This document shows positions 47,241 to 59,019 of a stretch of 64,000 nucleotides of DNA, one piece after another. The notes beneath the pieces were generated by a model. The model ran no database searches. It was not told the DNA's origin and worked only from the letters and a program-made list of their open reading frames with translations. The stretch is taken from the NCBI RefSeq assembly GCF_039555335.1, contig NC_092641.1, positions 34,125,548-34,189,547 on the forward strand, in the 5' to 3' direction. The position numbers and the translations under genes are program-made. Source of the stretch: Amphiura filiformis (taxonomy: Eukaryota > Echinodermata > Ophiuroidea > Amphilepidida > Amphiuridae). Within the stretch, counting starts at the first letter, position 1. Each line of letters starts with the position of its first letter.

Positions 47241-47710
47241 CAGTGATTTATATAGTGCGCTACACACAGGCACAACGCCTAGACGTTGATCCACAAGCCT
47301 CAGCACACTTTACAGGTTGTCGCTGACCACAACGGCCCCACATCATTCCGTAAACCATTAAACAACATTATTACTAACAGACCAGTCCAGGAAATCATCA
47401 AGATCCGAATAAAGGTTGCCTTTCTCACTACATGCACGGTTCTCAACGAATGTGAGATCGCCGACGTATTTCCAGTAGTGAGAACTGCAACCTTGAGCAG
47501 CGTCGTTGATGACAGCCTGGAAAATGATAGGACCAAGTTTGGTACCTTGCGGGACACCAGTACACAAGGGGGCATAATCAGAGATGGTTTGGTTATATCT
47601 CAGTATAATCTCACACACTGAGTGCGATTATTGAGCAAACTGCAAACCCAAGGAACGATAGCACCCGGACCCCCAAAGCAATCAACTTTTCAATAACTTC
47701 TGGATCCCGC
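47240..47710 (-). pseudogene. Non-LTR retrotransposon reverse transcriptase remnant
   Basis: The minus strand reads CTGVPQGTKLGPIIFQAVIND and then SSHYWKYVGDLTFVE, reverse-transcriptase motifs B and C of non-LTR elements. The catalytic Y-x-D-D is Y-V-G-D, so the first Asp is lost. Upstream sequence (VIEKLIALGVRVLSFLGF) is in another frame with stops. It is dead. Confidence 0.75.
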
Positions 47711-47759
47711 ATGACAACAGGAATAATTTGGTGACCTTTTGTCAACTTTTAATTTTGAC

Positions 47760-49400
47760 ATCTGTATGAACTTTAAGGGGTTCAAAGGGGTTGGGGAAAG
47801 GCTAGGCAATTTTCGGGTGGGGGTGGGGGGTTTAAATTTGACAAAAATGACTCAATAGGTTTAAAAGTCTAAAAACAAAACATGCCTAAAAATCTTAAAT
47901 ATCAGGACGGTCAGAATCCAACAGGGGGCAAGATTTATCACAAAAGATGACCCCTTTCCCCGACTGCATAGGCTTACTGACTTGCTTTAAGACTATTAAA
48001 GTGACCCTTCCTTACACTCAGGACCCAGTGAACCCGCGGCCAAGTACTGATTCTATTATATTGTTAAGCAATCGAAACAAAATCACTAACTCAAGAGTTT
48101 AAAAGTTTTTCTTTTTCAATGTGGCAACAGGAATGTGCCCAATACCGCGCTGGCGAAATGAAGTTGATGAACCTCTCGCAGCTCTCATGGTTCATTGGAC
48201 ATTGCACGCGTATCGCCTTTTGTAAACTCTTGACGCAACAGACTGCTGAATATATAAGCTTTTTATTTGCTATTATTTTATAAATTAATCACTACGTACA
48301 CACGCCCTTATTGATCGATACATTGGAATAAAAATAGAATAATAGTCGTTATAGTTGAATTCAGGGCGCGGTCATCATGGTCATGCAGGATATCCGTTTG
48401 TTTTGAGCAGGAGGATCAAGGCCCGGATCAATTTCTTTTTGACAGGGGGGTGGGGGGGGGGGGGAAAACAATTCTTGAAAGAATCTGGCACCTTTTGGCG
48501 ACAGAATAAGTTGCCCGAAGCGCGCGAAAAAAATTTTGAAGCTAATGATGAAATATTGTGCAAACGTGGAATAAATCCGCGCGTAGCGCCAATAAATTTG
48601 GGCTTAGGGGTTAAAATGGCCAAATATGAGGTTAATTTGGTCAGAAACCCACATACAGGCATGGGGGGGTGATTGAATGGACCATTCCCTCTGGCAATAT
48701 GGGGGGAGGGTTATCCCCCATCCCCCGGGATCTACGCCTATGGGATCAAAGATGGGGACAGTCCGCTGGTGGTGGTGGGGGGGTCAGTGTGGTAAAAGTT
48801 TTTCCGCCCGCTCCTGGGGGCACTCAACAGTAAATTTTGGTGTGTCATGGTGTGGCACGGAGCTGAGCGCCGAATTTTGGGAACTAAAGAACTGTTTGGG
48901 GGAAAAATATGGGTGTACCCACTGAGAAACCAAGACCGGGGGGGCTGATGAACGAAAAATTTGTTATCGTCTAACATCGCTTGCGCGACAGCGGTGTCTG
49001 AGGGGGATGTGCCCCCTCAGAGTTAGAAAATCTTTGAAAGTGAAAGCCCTAATGGAGCAGTGGTGCAACATTTTTACACATTTGTAGGTTATTTTCGGAG
49101 CATAATATTTCAACAAATTTCCTATACTGAGCCGCGAATTTTAGTTTAATATGAACACTCTTGCTCAATAACTCAGCGAGCAGTTACATATTTGAACGTG
49201 TTCCTAATTAGGGGTTTTCCAGACACCTTTTTAGGGCGTAATAATAGAAACGGTGCCCAAAAATCGCTTGCCCACCCCCCTAGACTACTTGCCCATTGTG
49301 CATACTCTTAGGCCTAATTTGTGCACAATTGATAAATTTTCACATCTGATCTGCTCTTGCTACGCCCCTGCGACCTGCCAAAATTGCTTGACCCCCCCCC
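47760..49400. repeat. G/C-run-rich repetitive region
   Basis: Multiple runs of 7-12 G or C (47826, 48445, 48665, 48775, 49392) with diverged insert-like pieces. Open frames here are Gly/Pro-rich by-products of these runs and are not gene-like. Confidence 0.55.
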
Positions 49401-49408
49401 CCCCTTTC

Positions 49409-50816
49409 CAGGGAGGTAAATAACATGTTAACTGGGTGGGCAATTGCCCACCCAGTAAATTATTTTGCCCACCCAGTAAATTCAACTTGCCCATTGCCCA
49501 AAAGTGCCCACCCAGTAAATTATTTTGCCCACAAAAAATTGGGCACCATATAATAATTATCATAAAACTAGTACCGTGGTGAATCTCTTGAAATCAACTT
49601 GCAGAATTTGAAAGTGTTGTTGAATAATTGCCGATTTATTCATTTACCATGTTTACAACATCAGAGTAAGAAAAAATATCATAACAGTACACAATGGTAC
49701 AGGAAGCTAAAACTTATTTTGAACTTATTTTGAGCAATTTCCACACAAAACCTGAAAGAATTCATTTAGCCCATAAATGTGGATTCTTGAATGAGGTGTG
49801 TATTTTAATAAACTTGAAACATTATTTGAAACTTATTCCAGATATAATACATTGCTCATTTCAAGTCTTTGATCATGCATGAATAGGTAATATTACCGTA
49901 TTAGGCCTACTTATAATTCCGGTTATAATTATGAAAATAATTTCCTGCAATGTTGAAAAAATACATGTTATTTTTTGTTCATTACTTTTTACACCTTTCT
50001 ATACTGCGTTTCTACATGGCTCTTTATTATTTTGTGCAACATTGCGACCTATGTATAAATTTGGATAAAAAGTCCCAAAATGGGCTGAAGATAATTAGAA
50101 GTGCGGAAATGTTGACTTTATAAAAGAAAGAATTCAGACAAAAGAAGGAAAGGTGGCATCTCTGATACCGAAAATTGCTGGGAAAGACTTGTAAACATTG
50201 AAATTAGGCCTACTAGTAAACATGGTAAATACCTGGTAATAAATACTGTTTTAGTAATTCTTTATATTTTAGTAATATACATAGTTTAGTTCGTGTTTTT
50301 AACAGATTTTCATAATTTCTTAACAAATAATTTCGACACATTTTAGAAAATGCCACTCATCCAAAACAGATGTAACTAAATTTATATTTCTTTAATCTGT
50401 GAGTGATGGGTGTCTCTGACAAAAATTTACACAGTAAAAGTCAAAATATTATTTCACTAGTATACTACCAAATAAATATCATTCTAATTTTACTGCTTTT
50501 TTCCTACCTAGGCTAGGAGTAAATGGCGAGTAATAATAATATGTCCAAAGTGAAATATAATATAGGCCTACGATATACAATTTTTCTTGAAAGTTGCTAC
50601 ATTAATATGCCAATATCGGCATTAAGATGTATTTAGGGGAGCCATTTACATCAAAACCAAATTCTACGCAAAATCAGGTCTACATTATTTTGCAAAAATC
50701 CAAACGCCAGGATTTAATTAATTACCGCTGCCCACCCAGTAAATTATTTTCCCTATTTTGAGGGCAAAAATAAATTAAATTGCCCACCCAGTAAATTATC
50801 CTTATTTACCTCCCTG
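49409..50816. mobile_element. hAT-like non-autonomous element, 1.4 kb
   Basis: CCCCTTTC octamers flank it at 49401-49408 and 50817-50824. Both ends are CAGGGAGGTAAATAA, inverted, with subterminal ACTGGGTGGGCAATT also inverted. TGCCCACCCAGTAAATTA recurs inside at 49448, 49468, 49506 and 50732. An 8-bp duplication and a CAGGG tip are typical of hAT elements. No transposase is seen. Confidence 0.88.
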
Positions 50817-50866
50817 CCCCTTTCGACCCCCCCCCTTATAATTCACCCCGGTGCTGCGTGCAAAAC

Positions 50867-51040
50867 CACATACCTTTGCAAAATATGATATTTTGCATAT
50901 GCAAAATTACATACTTTCCAAAAGTATGTAGTTTTGCATATGCAAATTACATACTTTCCAAAAGTATGTAGTTTTGCATATGCAAAACTACATACTTCGG
51001 CAAAATATGTAGTTTTGCATATGCAAAATATCATACTTTA
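50867..51040. repeat. Palindromic octamer-motif array, 41-bp period
   Basis: TTTTGCATATGCAAAA (or ending AAAT) starts at 50891, 50932, 50972 and 51013, spaced 41, 40 and 41. The third copy lies in a perfect 36-bp palindrome (50962-50997) bounded by AAGTATGTAG and CTACATACTT. Neighbours are joined by TTCCAAAAG spacers. ATGCAAAT is the POU octamer word. It may instead be a simple satellite or a transposon end. Confidence 0.8.
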
Positions 51041-51750
51041 CGATCACTATGAAAAAATACAAGTTTTGCTGGGAAACCCCGTGCAGTTCGTGTTTGTGAA
51101 TAAGGGCGCATGTCACAATGATTGGTAACTTATATTTTAAAAGGTAAAATATAGCGGACTGTGTATGTAAACAAATGAATTAGCAATATCTGTATCTGTC
51201 TCCACAATCCTAAAGTATTAGGCTACATATAATATAAATTATTCTTTGAAAGTAGAGAATATTAGAACAGTGACCGTATGGATCCATTCTGCCCCTAAAG
51301 CGGCCGATACCGAGCAACACATAGGGCCTACAAGGCCTTGACCTGCGGTTGTCTAAATTCTGAGGGATTTGCATGCTGGTCAGGTAGAAGATAAATAACA
51401 GGGCAGAGTGACCTTCAGCTTCTCCGTGTTTTGTCAGACCTACCGTATAGGCGTAGGCTGCATGGGGTGTATCCTGCATAAATTAGTGTTCTTGGTCAAA
51501 CCTGGGAGTAGTATCATAGGGCCTACCTCAGGTTCAAACATGTTTCACATTGGGGTGTACGCTGCATGACTATATGTTTCTGTTTTCAGGGATGATTATC
51601 CTAATGTCTAATAAATGATGAGGGACATTAATTTGGTGGTATGCACCCTTACAACACACATCGCGCGGTGTTTCTTTATGCAAAATAAAAGTTATGCAAA
51701 ACATCATACTTTGTTAGTATGTAGATATGAATGCTATACCGGGTTCACAT

Positions 51751-51998
51751 AATTATCAGGCTGATAATTATTGCACCACCCTTTTGTGCATAAATCCACG
51801 CTCGGCAAGTTGGGATGGTGATTTTGACAGCTTTTGACGTTGAATTATAGTTTTGCGCACCCTGAATAAATACCTTTCGGGCATACCATCTCAACCATTC
51901 AGGCAAAATCCACAAATACACCCACGTTGTGCATTACAATAAACGTGCTCCACTGTTCGTATGACGCGGGAGATGAGGATAGATAGAGCCAACACAAA
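51751..51998 (+). promoter_or_regulatory. Putative 5' flank and 5'UTR of the UBASH3-like gene
   Basis: The sequence before the ATG at 51999 has a 19-bp palindrome AATTATCAGGCTGATAATT at 51751. It becomes richer in CG dinucleotides near 51960 (GACGCGGGAGATG). No TATA box at a convincing distance. Two out-of-frame ATGs (51961, 51973) precede the start. Confidence 0.4.
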
Positions 51999-52147
51999 AT
52001 GTCTGCGCCCGTAGAACCAGTGGGTGCCGCATTTGCGGCAGCCCCACCGCAGCTCACCGAAAGAAGGGCAAGAAAATTCAGTGCTGTTTTAAAAGCTGGC
52101 TCATCAATTGATATATTAATGAGCATGGGATTCCCTAAATTAAGAGT
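51999..52147 (+). CDS. UBASH3: UBASH3-like (STS/TULA) exon 1: first half of UBA domain
   Basis: ATG at 51999, then 49 codons and two bases to donor AGAGT|GTAAGT. The product begins MSAPVEPVGAAFAAAPPQLT and ends GSSIDILMSMGFPKLR. This matches the start of the UBA domain of UBASH3A/B, with the M-G-F ubiquitin-contact loop. UBASH3 proteins combine UBA, SH3 and histidine-phosphatase domains and damp signalling downstream of tyrosine kinases. Joining to 63165 gives PKLRVEKALAATGHQDVQLA, an uninterrupted UBA. The SH3 and phosphatase exons lie beyond the window. I cannot tell the A and B paralogues apart; an invertebrate would be expected to have a single gene. Confidence 0.85.
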
Positions 52148-52705
52148 GTAAGTTTCTATGGAATTATTTAGTTTCGGTGACTGTTTTTTTTAGTTGTAAA
52201 TTTTGGTGTCAAAGTACTGTGTTGGCAATACGCCCTACTGAAGTGCATGAGTGGCAATTTCACTCGTGGGAAGTTGACGTTTTGAGCTTAATCATGCATA
52301 AATCACCAGCTTAAAGAGTGTCAGCTGATTCAGGACTTACTACTCCACGTAAATATTTAACTAAAACAATTAGACGTTCGTTATTTTAGGTCCAATTATG
52401 CGATTTTTGTAGAAGGGATTCCCTTCTCCGCGGGTTGTATTCGCGCTGTGAGGTTACGGCACGTTCGGGAAACACGAACCCGGAAGTGGACCGCGCGGTG
52501 CAGTCAACCGGCATGACTGACCGGTATAACATGCATGTATAAACATTTGCACTATCAGAGATCTTCTATCAATAGCATTTATCATGATAACACTTGGGGA
52601 TTTCTCTTCTTAAATGAACAAGGAAACATGTGTGCAAACTGCAACTTCAAAGTGCAAGTTCAAAATGTATTTGAAGTACACTAACCAGTTTCTGAATAAT
52701 ATTAA

Positions 52706-54651
52706 GGGGGTACTACACCCCTGCCCAATTTTGTGCCTATTTTTGCATTTTTCTCAAAAATTATAGCACATTGGTGACAGGTAAGATATGTATATTATAG
52801 GGGCAAGGACTACAACTACTGTACTGAAAATAACTCAAAGTAGGCATTTCAGGCCAAAATAAAGTGACAATGCTGGTGGAAAATATAAACTACCACCGCT
52901 GCAAAGAACACACTTTCCGAAACTCAAAACTGTTTAAATTTTTCAAATCGGCCAAGCAATTTTGATGTAGCGGTTGATTTTGTGACGCAAATGTAGGCAC
53001 AAATGGGGAACAATTTTGAAAATAATTTCTTTTTATTTTCTTTATTTTCTAATGGCACCATCAAACTGATTGAAAATTCAAAGGTTTATTTTTTCTAATT
53101 TAATAAACAAATTATCATGCCATAGTATTATTATATCAACATGTTCAATCTTTTCCAATAAAAATTTTTAAGTAACAGTGTTTTAATTTAAAAGCTAATT
53201 TGCATAATTATTACTGTAAATTTGATGAGAATTCGTCATTTAGATATTTCTTATCATTTCTACCATTTTCATTCAAAATTCAAACTGGATTTAGACAGAA
53301 AACAAAATTAAAAGCATGTAATTACATGCTCTGATAAATTTACAATCTAATAATTAACAAAAATATGCATTTGTGAAGAAAATAAATCACAAATTTATTC
53401 ATGTTTGAGAATTGGGTGCATGAACATACCTAAAATTGGCAACACCGGTCATGCTTGGGCCCAAAGTACACTGCAAAAAACAAGTTTCTTTCAATTGGAG
53501 AGCTATCCTCTGATTAATTTTCTTCAATTTTTGGTATTTAAATAATAAACTATATACTAACAATGATATTTATTTATACTGCAAAGTTTTCATTTATAAA
53601 ATTCAGGTGCAAATTTGGAACCTGTACTATCTTTGGATCCCAATATCCGATTTCCAAATATCAAATATCTCAATAAGGCTGCGTTCACATAGAAGTATAC
53701 TATTCGGGTATACGGTGCACGTTTTGCAGGTTCACGCGTATAGCTTAAATCGAGCAAGGCAATTTCATAGTACCGGGTCACATAAGGCTACGATCGCATA
53801 GAAGTATACTATTCGGGTATACGATGCATGTTTTGCAGGTGGACGCGTATACCTTAAATCGAGCAAGGTAATTTCATAGTACCGGGTCACATAAGAGCTA
53901 TTCGAAAAGGCCGTACACCTGCGTTTAGTATAGTATAGTGGGAATCGCGTGTTCGATTTTAGTGCAGCGTATACCGTCCAAATTTTAAAAACCTAAACCA
54001 TATGTGGGTAAATTCATTTTTTAATAGATGCACTATCTAATTCTGCACATTATGACACCTCATTGAATGCAATGTGACCTCAAGAAGTAAAGTTACAAGC
54101 ATTTGATAAGACGAAGAAAATGGGTAAACTGACATATACTAAGCTGTTAAGCTATCTGAATGAAATACGCTCATTCGATCAGGCTGAGTTCACATAGTAT
54201 ACTCCTATATGAACTCAGCCTGATCGAATGAGCGTATTTCAGATAGCTTAATACCGATACCGTATACTTCTATGTGAACTCAGCCTAAAGCTTGTTATTC
54301 CCTCTCTCATAAAATCAATGACTAAAAGTAACATTTCACCCCAGAGCTGACCTGTTTAGCTAAATAATGAATGCAGTACTGGTTTTATGGCAACACTGAG
54401 CTACACAGCTCAGTGCTGTGGGATTTAGTCTTAACTGTGTGGTCAATGGAGTATCACTTTCCCCCCAAGGTCACTTTATGACTGAACTGCCTACTCAAAG
54501 CAAGTAGTTATTGATTTATTGATCAAATATTGGTTTTCCCTCATTTTTGACTGTAACTCCACAACTGTTGTCTGTGCTGAAATAAAATATGTAATATACA
54601 TATCTTACTTGTCCCCATAGGCACAAAATTGGGCAGGGGTGTAGTACCCCC
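52706..54651. mobile_element. TTAA-flanked element, family E copy 1 (interrupted)
   Basis: GGGGGTACTACACCCCTG at the left and its complement at the right, each bordered by TTAA (52702-52705, 54652-54655). Subterminal TTTTGTGCCTATTTTTGC and ATATGTATATTATAGGGGCA match copy 2. It is 1946 bp, including a nested Harbinger-like MITE. A TTAA target suggests piggyBac-like mobilisation. Confidence 0.82.
53677..54285. mobile_element. Harbinger-like MITE nested in family E copy 1
   Basis: Ends GGCTGCGTTCACATAGAAG and CTTCTATGTGAACTCAGCC are inverted and flanked by TAA (53674-53676, 54286-54288). Inside are two tandem 108-bp units (AAGTATACTATTCGGGTATA near 53693 and 53801) and a palindrome at 54148-54252 whose centre repeats the terminal motif. 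Confidence 0.8.
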
Positions 54652-54768
54652 TTAATGTACACTAAAAGGGCAATCCTCTGCAATTCCGTGCAAAATGTAG
54701 GATTTCATTTGATTAAAATTTGTAATACAAGTTTGTGTTATTTTTATTTGAATTGAAGTGTTAAAGAA

Positions 54769-54940
54769 TGAGAATAAAGGTATTGTTTTTAGCCGCTGTG
54801 GTGCATCTATCGTCTCAAACATGGGCGACATCATTATTTTTGGCATAAAACAACGAGGTGAAAAATAATGATGATTATATGAGACGTCATGATAGATGCA
54901 CTCCCGCGGCTTTAGCCCGGGCTTTAGCCTAGCGAGGGCT
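54769..54940. mobile_element. Foldback repeat, family B copy 2
   Basis: GAGAATAAAGGTATTGTTTT and TTAGCCGCTG, with an inverted partner near 54885-54915 (GATAGATGCAC, GCGGCTTTAG). The left flank is shared with 10182-10350. Confidence 0.65.
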
Positions 54941-55771
54941 GCATTCGAGGACTGTGATTGGTCAATTCTAAAACTGTCACACTTACTCCATAGCGTTTTT
55001 ACGTTGTACATGTATGTGCAATGCCTGTGGGTACCGAGTGAGCACAGCAGGGCCTAGATTTCGACAAGAATCACAAAATCAATTCTCGTAAGATTCGGTT
55101 GCGAGAATCACCTTCTCTCATTGTATCATACAGTAAAGTGCAGTGACTAGGATTTTGAATCTCCCAAACCAAGACGAAATCTAAGCCCTGCACAGGTAAT
55201 TGAGAATTAGACATTTTGGTTGTAAATGTTTTTTTCATTCCTTACCTAAAAACACTGTTCGTATTTCACATAATTGTTTCAAAATTTTGGGAGGGGTCAT
55301 CAAAGTTCAGTCACATGACATCAGACACTATAATTTTATTGCGAATTTAAAGAACTCACCCAGCCACACCTAGAGTAAGACTGATCCAAATGTTTTTCAT
55401 ATAAAATAAGAACAAATTAGACCAGCTGCCTTAAAAGTAATCCATTTCTAAAACTCCACTTCAAAATTTGATTGTATTGCAACATTGGAGTTTTGGAGCG
55501 CATAAATAACGGCTTATGTTTGTGGTCTCCCACTCCTAATGGAGAAAAATGGTTGATTGATATCATTGATATAATACCATGATGATGATATGATATTATT
55601 AGTTATCCCCTGTTTGTTCATGCAATACGATAAATATCACTGGTTTGACAACCTCAATATTTTTGGAATTACATGAACAGACTGGGGTAACAAATTTATC
55701 ATTCAGTAGACATGAATTTAATATAAAACAAACAAACAATATACCACAATCCTTAACTTTATACTCCTTAA

Positions 55772-56122
55772 GGGGGTACTACACCCCTGTCCAATTTTGT
55801 GCCTATTTTTGCATTTTTCTCAAAAAATATAGCGCATTGGCAACAAGTAAGATATGTATATTATAGGGGCAATGACTACAACTACTGCACTGAAAATTTT
55901 ATTTCAGCACAGACAACAGTCGTGGAGTTACAGTCAAAAATGAGGGAAAACCAATATTTGATCAATAAATAAATATTTGCCTTGAGTTGCTGAATTTTCA
56001 GTGCAGTAGTTGTAGTCCTCCTTGCCCCTATAATATACATATCTTATTTGTCACCAATGCGCTATAATTTTTGAGAAAAATGTAAAAATAGGCACAAAAT
56101 TAGCCAGGGGTGTAGTACCCCC
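55772..56122. mobile_element. TTAA-flanked element, family E copy 2
   Basis: GGGGGTACTACACCCCTG and its complement with TTAA on both sides (55768-55771, 56123-56126). It is 351 bp with inverted arms of about 130 bases, including ACTACAACTACTGCACTGAA and its inverse. It is a compact, intact MITE. Confidence 0.88.
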
Positions 56123-56732
56123 TTAACTCTTCCATGTGTGCTTTTACAGTTTTATGCCATGCGACTACCGCCAGGCCATTTAATATGGTGTGCCATTGCC
56201 AACGCACGACGCACAGTTAGCGTGTGATGTGAGGTAATGCGTAATTGCCGTCTCTACCGCATACTGCGATCAGCATGGTTGCAACACTCCACAAGTATGC
56301 AAACCCGCTGATGATTAATAGCTGATAAATACAGCTACTGTATCGTTCCTAATAAGCGCTCAGTCTCTATTAAACGCTCATCCCCAAAATTACAAATGTA
56401 AGTGCATACATGAAAAGAAAGTTAGATCATTAGGTCTCACTGGATATTATAGGAAATTCATTTCTCATGATAAGCCATTCCTTCTGCAAACAGACGCGTC
56501 TAAAACTGGAATGGGAGGTGTTATTTTGGTCATTTAATGTAAAAACGTATACAAAAATTGATCCCAAATAAACGCCCACCCTTGATGAAATGTCACGGCC
56601 CATGGGCGCTTATTAGGAACAATGCGGTATATACATGTATTGTACGGTAACTTATGAAAACTGAAAGATACAGAATTATATTATTTGGCTATTAACCATT
56701 GAAATGTTGTTATTCATGTCTACTGAATGATA

Positions 56733-57080
56733 AGATATGATATGATATGATATGATATGATATGATATGATTTTATTTACCTGTCCAACATGACAGCCAA
56801 CAGGCCGAATTGTAGATTAATATTGTATTACAAGATCACTGCAATAATTATGAAAGGGATAACACAATCGCAAAAAGATGAGGAAAGGCACTAAGGCAGC
56901 ATGAATCACAAAGCAGCTGAGCACTACTAAGGATACAAAAAACATTCATCAAACAAAAAAGAGCGCACACCCCAGACATTCCACAAATAACCTTCGCAAC
57001 CAGGATCAGCTCCACAAGTTTCGTACGGGTTGCAACAAGACAATTAGCAGCAAGTTCCTTGTCCAGGGGAATTTCAAGCT
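56733..57080 (-). mobile_element. LINE 3' tail with (GATAT)n microsatellite
   Basis: Read on the minus strand, GGACAGGTAAATAAAATCA runs into a perfect pentamer array at 56733-56770. AAATAAA plus pentamer repeats is typical of CR1-like 3' termini. The upstream part (56.79-57.08 kb) looks like a 3'UTR and has no coding motif I recognise. Confidence 0.5.
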
Positions 57081-57284
57081 AACTCAATTTTCCCATGAGA
57101 GTGTATTAGGAGATGTCGGTGTGCGCTAGTCAGTCGATGGCTGTTGTTTAACAAAATCCACTCAGTCACTTAATTAGGCGCTTGAAACGATCAAATTTGG
57201 TGTTGAAATGAGCAAAATTTTTAGTTACACCTTTTCACTTCATAATTAAGTTCTTGGTCAAATGAAAAGCAATAATTTTCATTT

Positions 57285-57690
57285 AAAATTGGATGGTTTG
57301 AACCCAATACACAAATTTATTGGTTGAGCTATGAGTTTTAGAATATTGGACGAGACGAAGTCGAGTCCAATATTCTAAAACTCATAGCTCAACCAATAAA
57401 TTTTGTATTGGGTTAAAAAAAACATCCAATTTTAGATATTATGTTTTCAGAATCTTTTCTTGGTCAAAACATGACTTCTGGTAAAAAATGTGATTTTGGG
57501 TAAAAAATGTGATTTTGGGTCAAAATGTGATTTTGTCAAAAATGAGTTTTGGTCAAAAAATTGTAGAAAACAAAATTTTTTTGGGAAAAGTGAGCCTATC
57601 CAACATAGTCCAAGTTTTGAGTCCAAGTGTTGATTATATTGGACTCTTCAACTCTGTACAGTACAAAGTATAGGAAGGAAGATTCTGGGA
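57285..57690. mobile_element. Foldback repeat, family C copy 2
   Basis: A near-perfect palindrome at 57285-57440 with arms of about 65 bases (TTGGATGGTTTGAACCCAAT, AGCTATGAGTTTTAGAATAT) and centre GGACGAGACGAAGTCGAGTCC. It is followed by TGATTTTGGGTAAAAAATG tandem words and the same 3' end as copy 1 (ATAGGAAGGAAGATTCTG). Confidence 0.8.
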
Positions 57691-58840
57691 ACATAATAAT
57701 ACTTGGTACTGTATATTTTTTTCAAACCCTGATGTTTAACTCAGGTGTGAAATTTAGGTTTCTAGTGTAAGCTTCAACTTGCCCCAAAAGCTTTTTTTTG
57801 GGTCAACGTTTTTGCTTTTCAAAGTAACATAATTCGCTAACAGAAGATATAAAGCTATATGTCATAGTTTTGTCAGAATTTCGGTTTTGATTGCACCATT
57901 TTTCAATTCTGACTACCAATTTTGTCAAAATCAACTCAGGAATGTACCCATGGATGGATGATTTTACAAGCCACAAAAGAAATATCGATTATTTCTGCTG
58001 GTTATATAAGAAATGAAGTACTGGTTGGACATTTTGGCAGTCGCAAGTGACAAAAGGTGAAATCAAAACGGATAATATGAAAAAACTATAATATATAGAC
58101 CTTCATGTGATGATGTGCCTTACAGAGGTGGGAAATATCTTTCATTAGCAAACTATATTAGTTTCAAATGCAAAAAAATTTATTCTGAAAAAAGCTCGTG
58201 GGCGAAGTTGAAGCCTGTAAAAATCAAAAAGCGTACACAATTTCATGCCTAATTTTAATACCAAGATTTAAAAAAAGGTATATCCAAGCACCTCTACATG
58301 TACACCTTACATCCAAATGTACACTAGTTAATAACTGCATATTTTGTTAGTTTGCTCTTCTTTGCCAAAAACTATATAATAATGAAGACATATTAGACAT
58401 TAATTCAAAATTGCCTTGTTGTCGAACAAACACATCAAATTTGGTTGATTCCATTTTAAAAGTGTAAGTTAGGACATGTGTAAACATTACAAATATAAAA
58501 AAACATCAGGTTTAAAAAAATCATATTCTGGCTTTAAGTTAAGAGTTAATTATGTGATTGCCTACCTCTTGATTAATGACTCAGTAGCTTGTTAGAGGGA
58601 AATCATGCACACACAACAGTGATATCACTGGCCACTCAGTAGTCACGAGAGGGACTGACTGGCTACAAATATAGTTTGGCTTCAGTTTTATGCTGATTTA
58701 ATTTTAGGAGGTGATTTAATTTTGCACCACCGATATTCATTGCAAGTAATTATCATAGATTTGAAAGGTTTGTGTTTTTTCAAAATTTGCCAAACCATTT
58801 GAATTTGTTCCAGGTTCCCATGCTCATGCAATGTGATATT

Positions 58841-59009
58841 CCAGTTGAAATCAATACACCCCCGGTGGAAGACATGACCTTAATCTTCCACACAGGGAGT
58901 GTGAATTTCAAATGGGTTACCTGAATCGGTGACTCCGTTGAAATCTACACCACCTGTGAGGGAGATTAAGGTAACGTCTTCCATTAATAGGTGTATGGAA
59001 TTGCCCAAT
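58841..59009. mobile_element. Foldback MITE, family A copy 4
   Basis: ATATTCCAGTTGAAATCAAT at the left; GGTGTATGGAATTGCCC at the right. GAAGACATGACCTTAATC and GATTAAGGTAACGTCTTCC pair inside. It adjoins the minisatellite. Confidence 0.75.
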
Positions 59010-59019
59010 ACTAATTTTC

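Noticed and set aside
48355-48977. Gly/Pro-rich frames
   Set aside because: Created by poly-G and poly-C runs inside repeats; no start context, splice sites or family resemblance.
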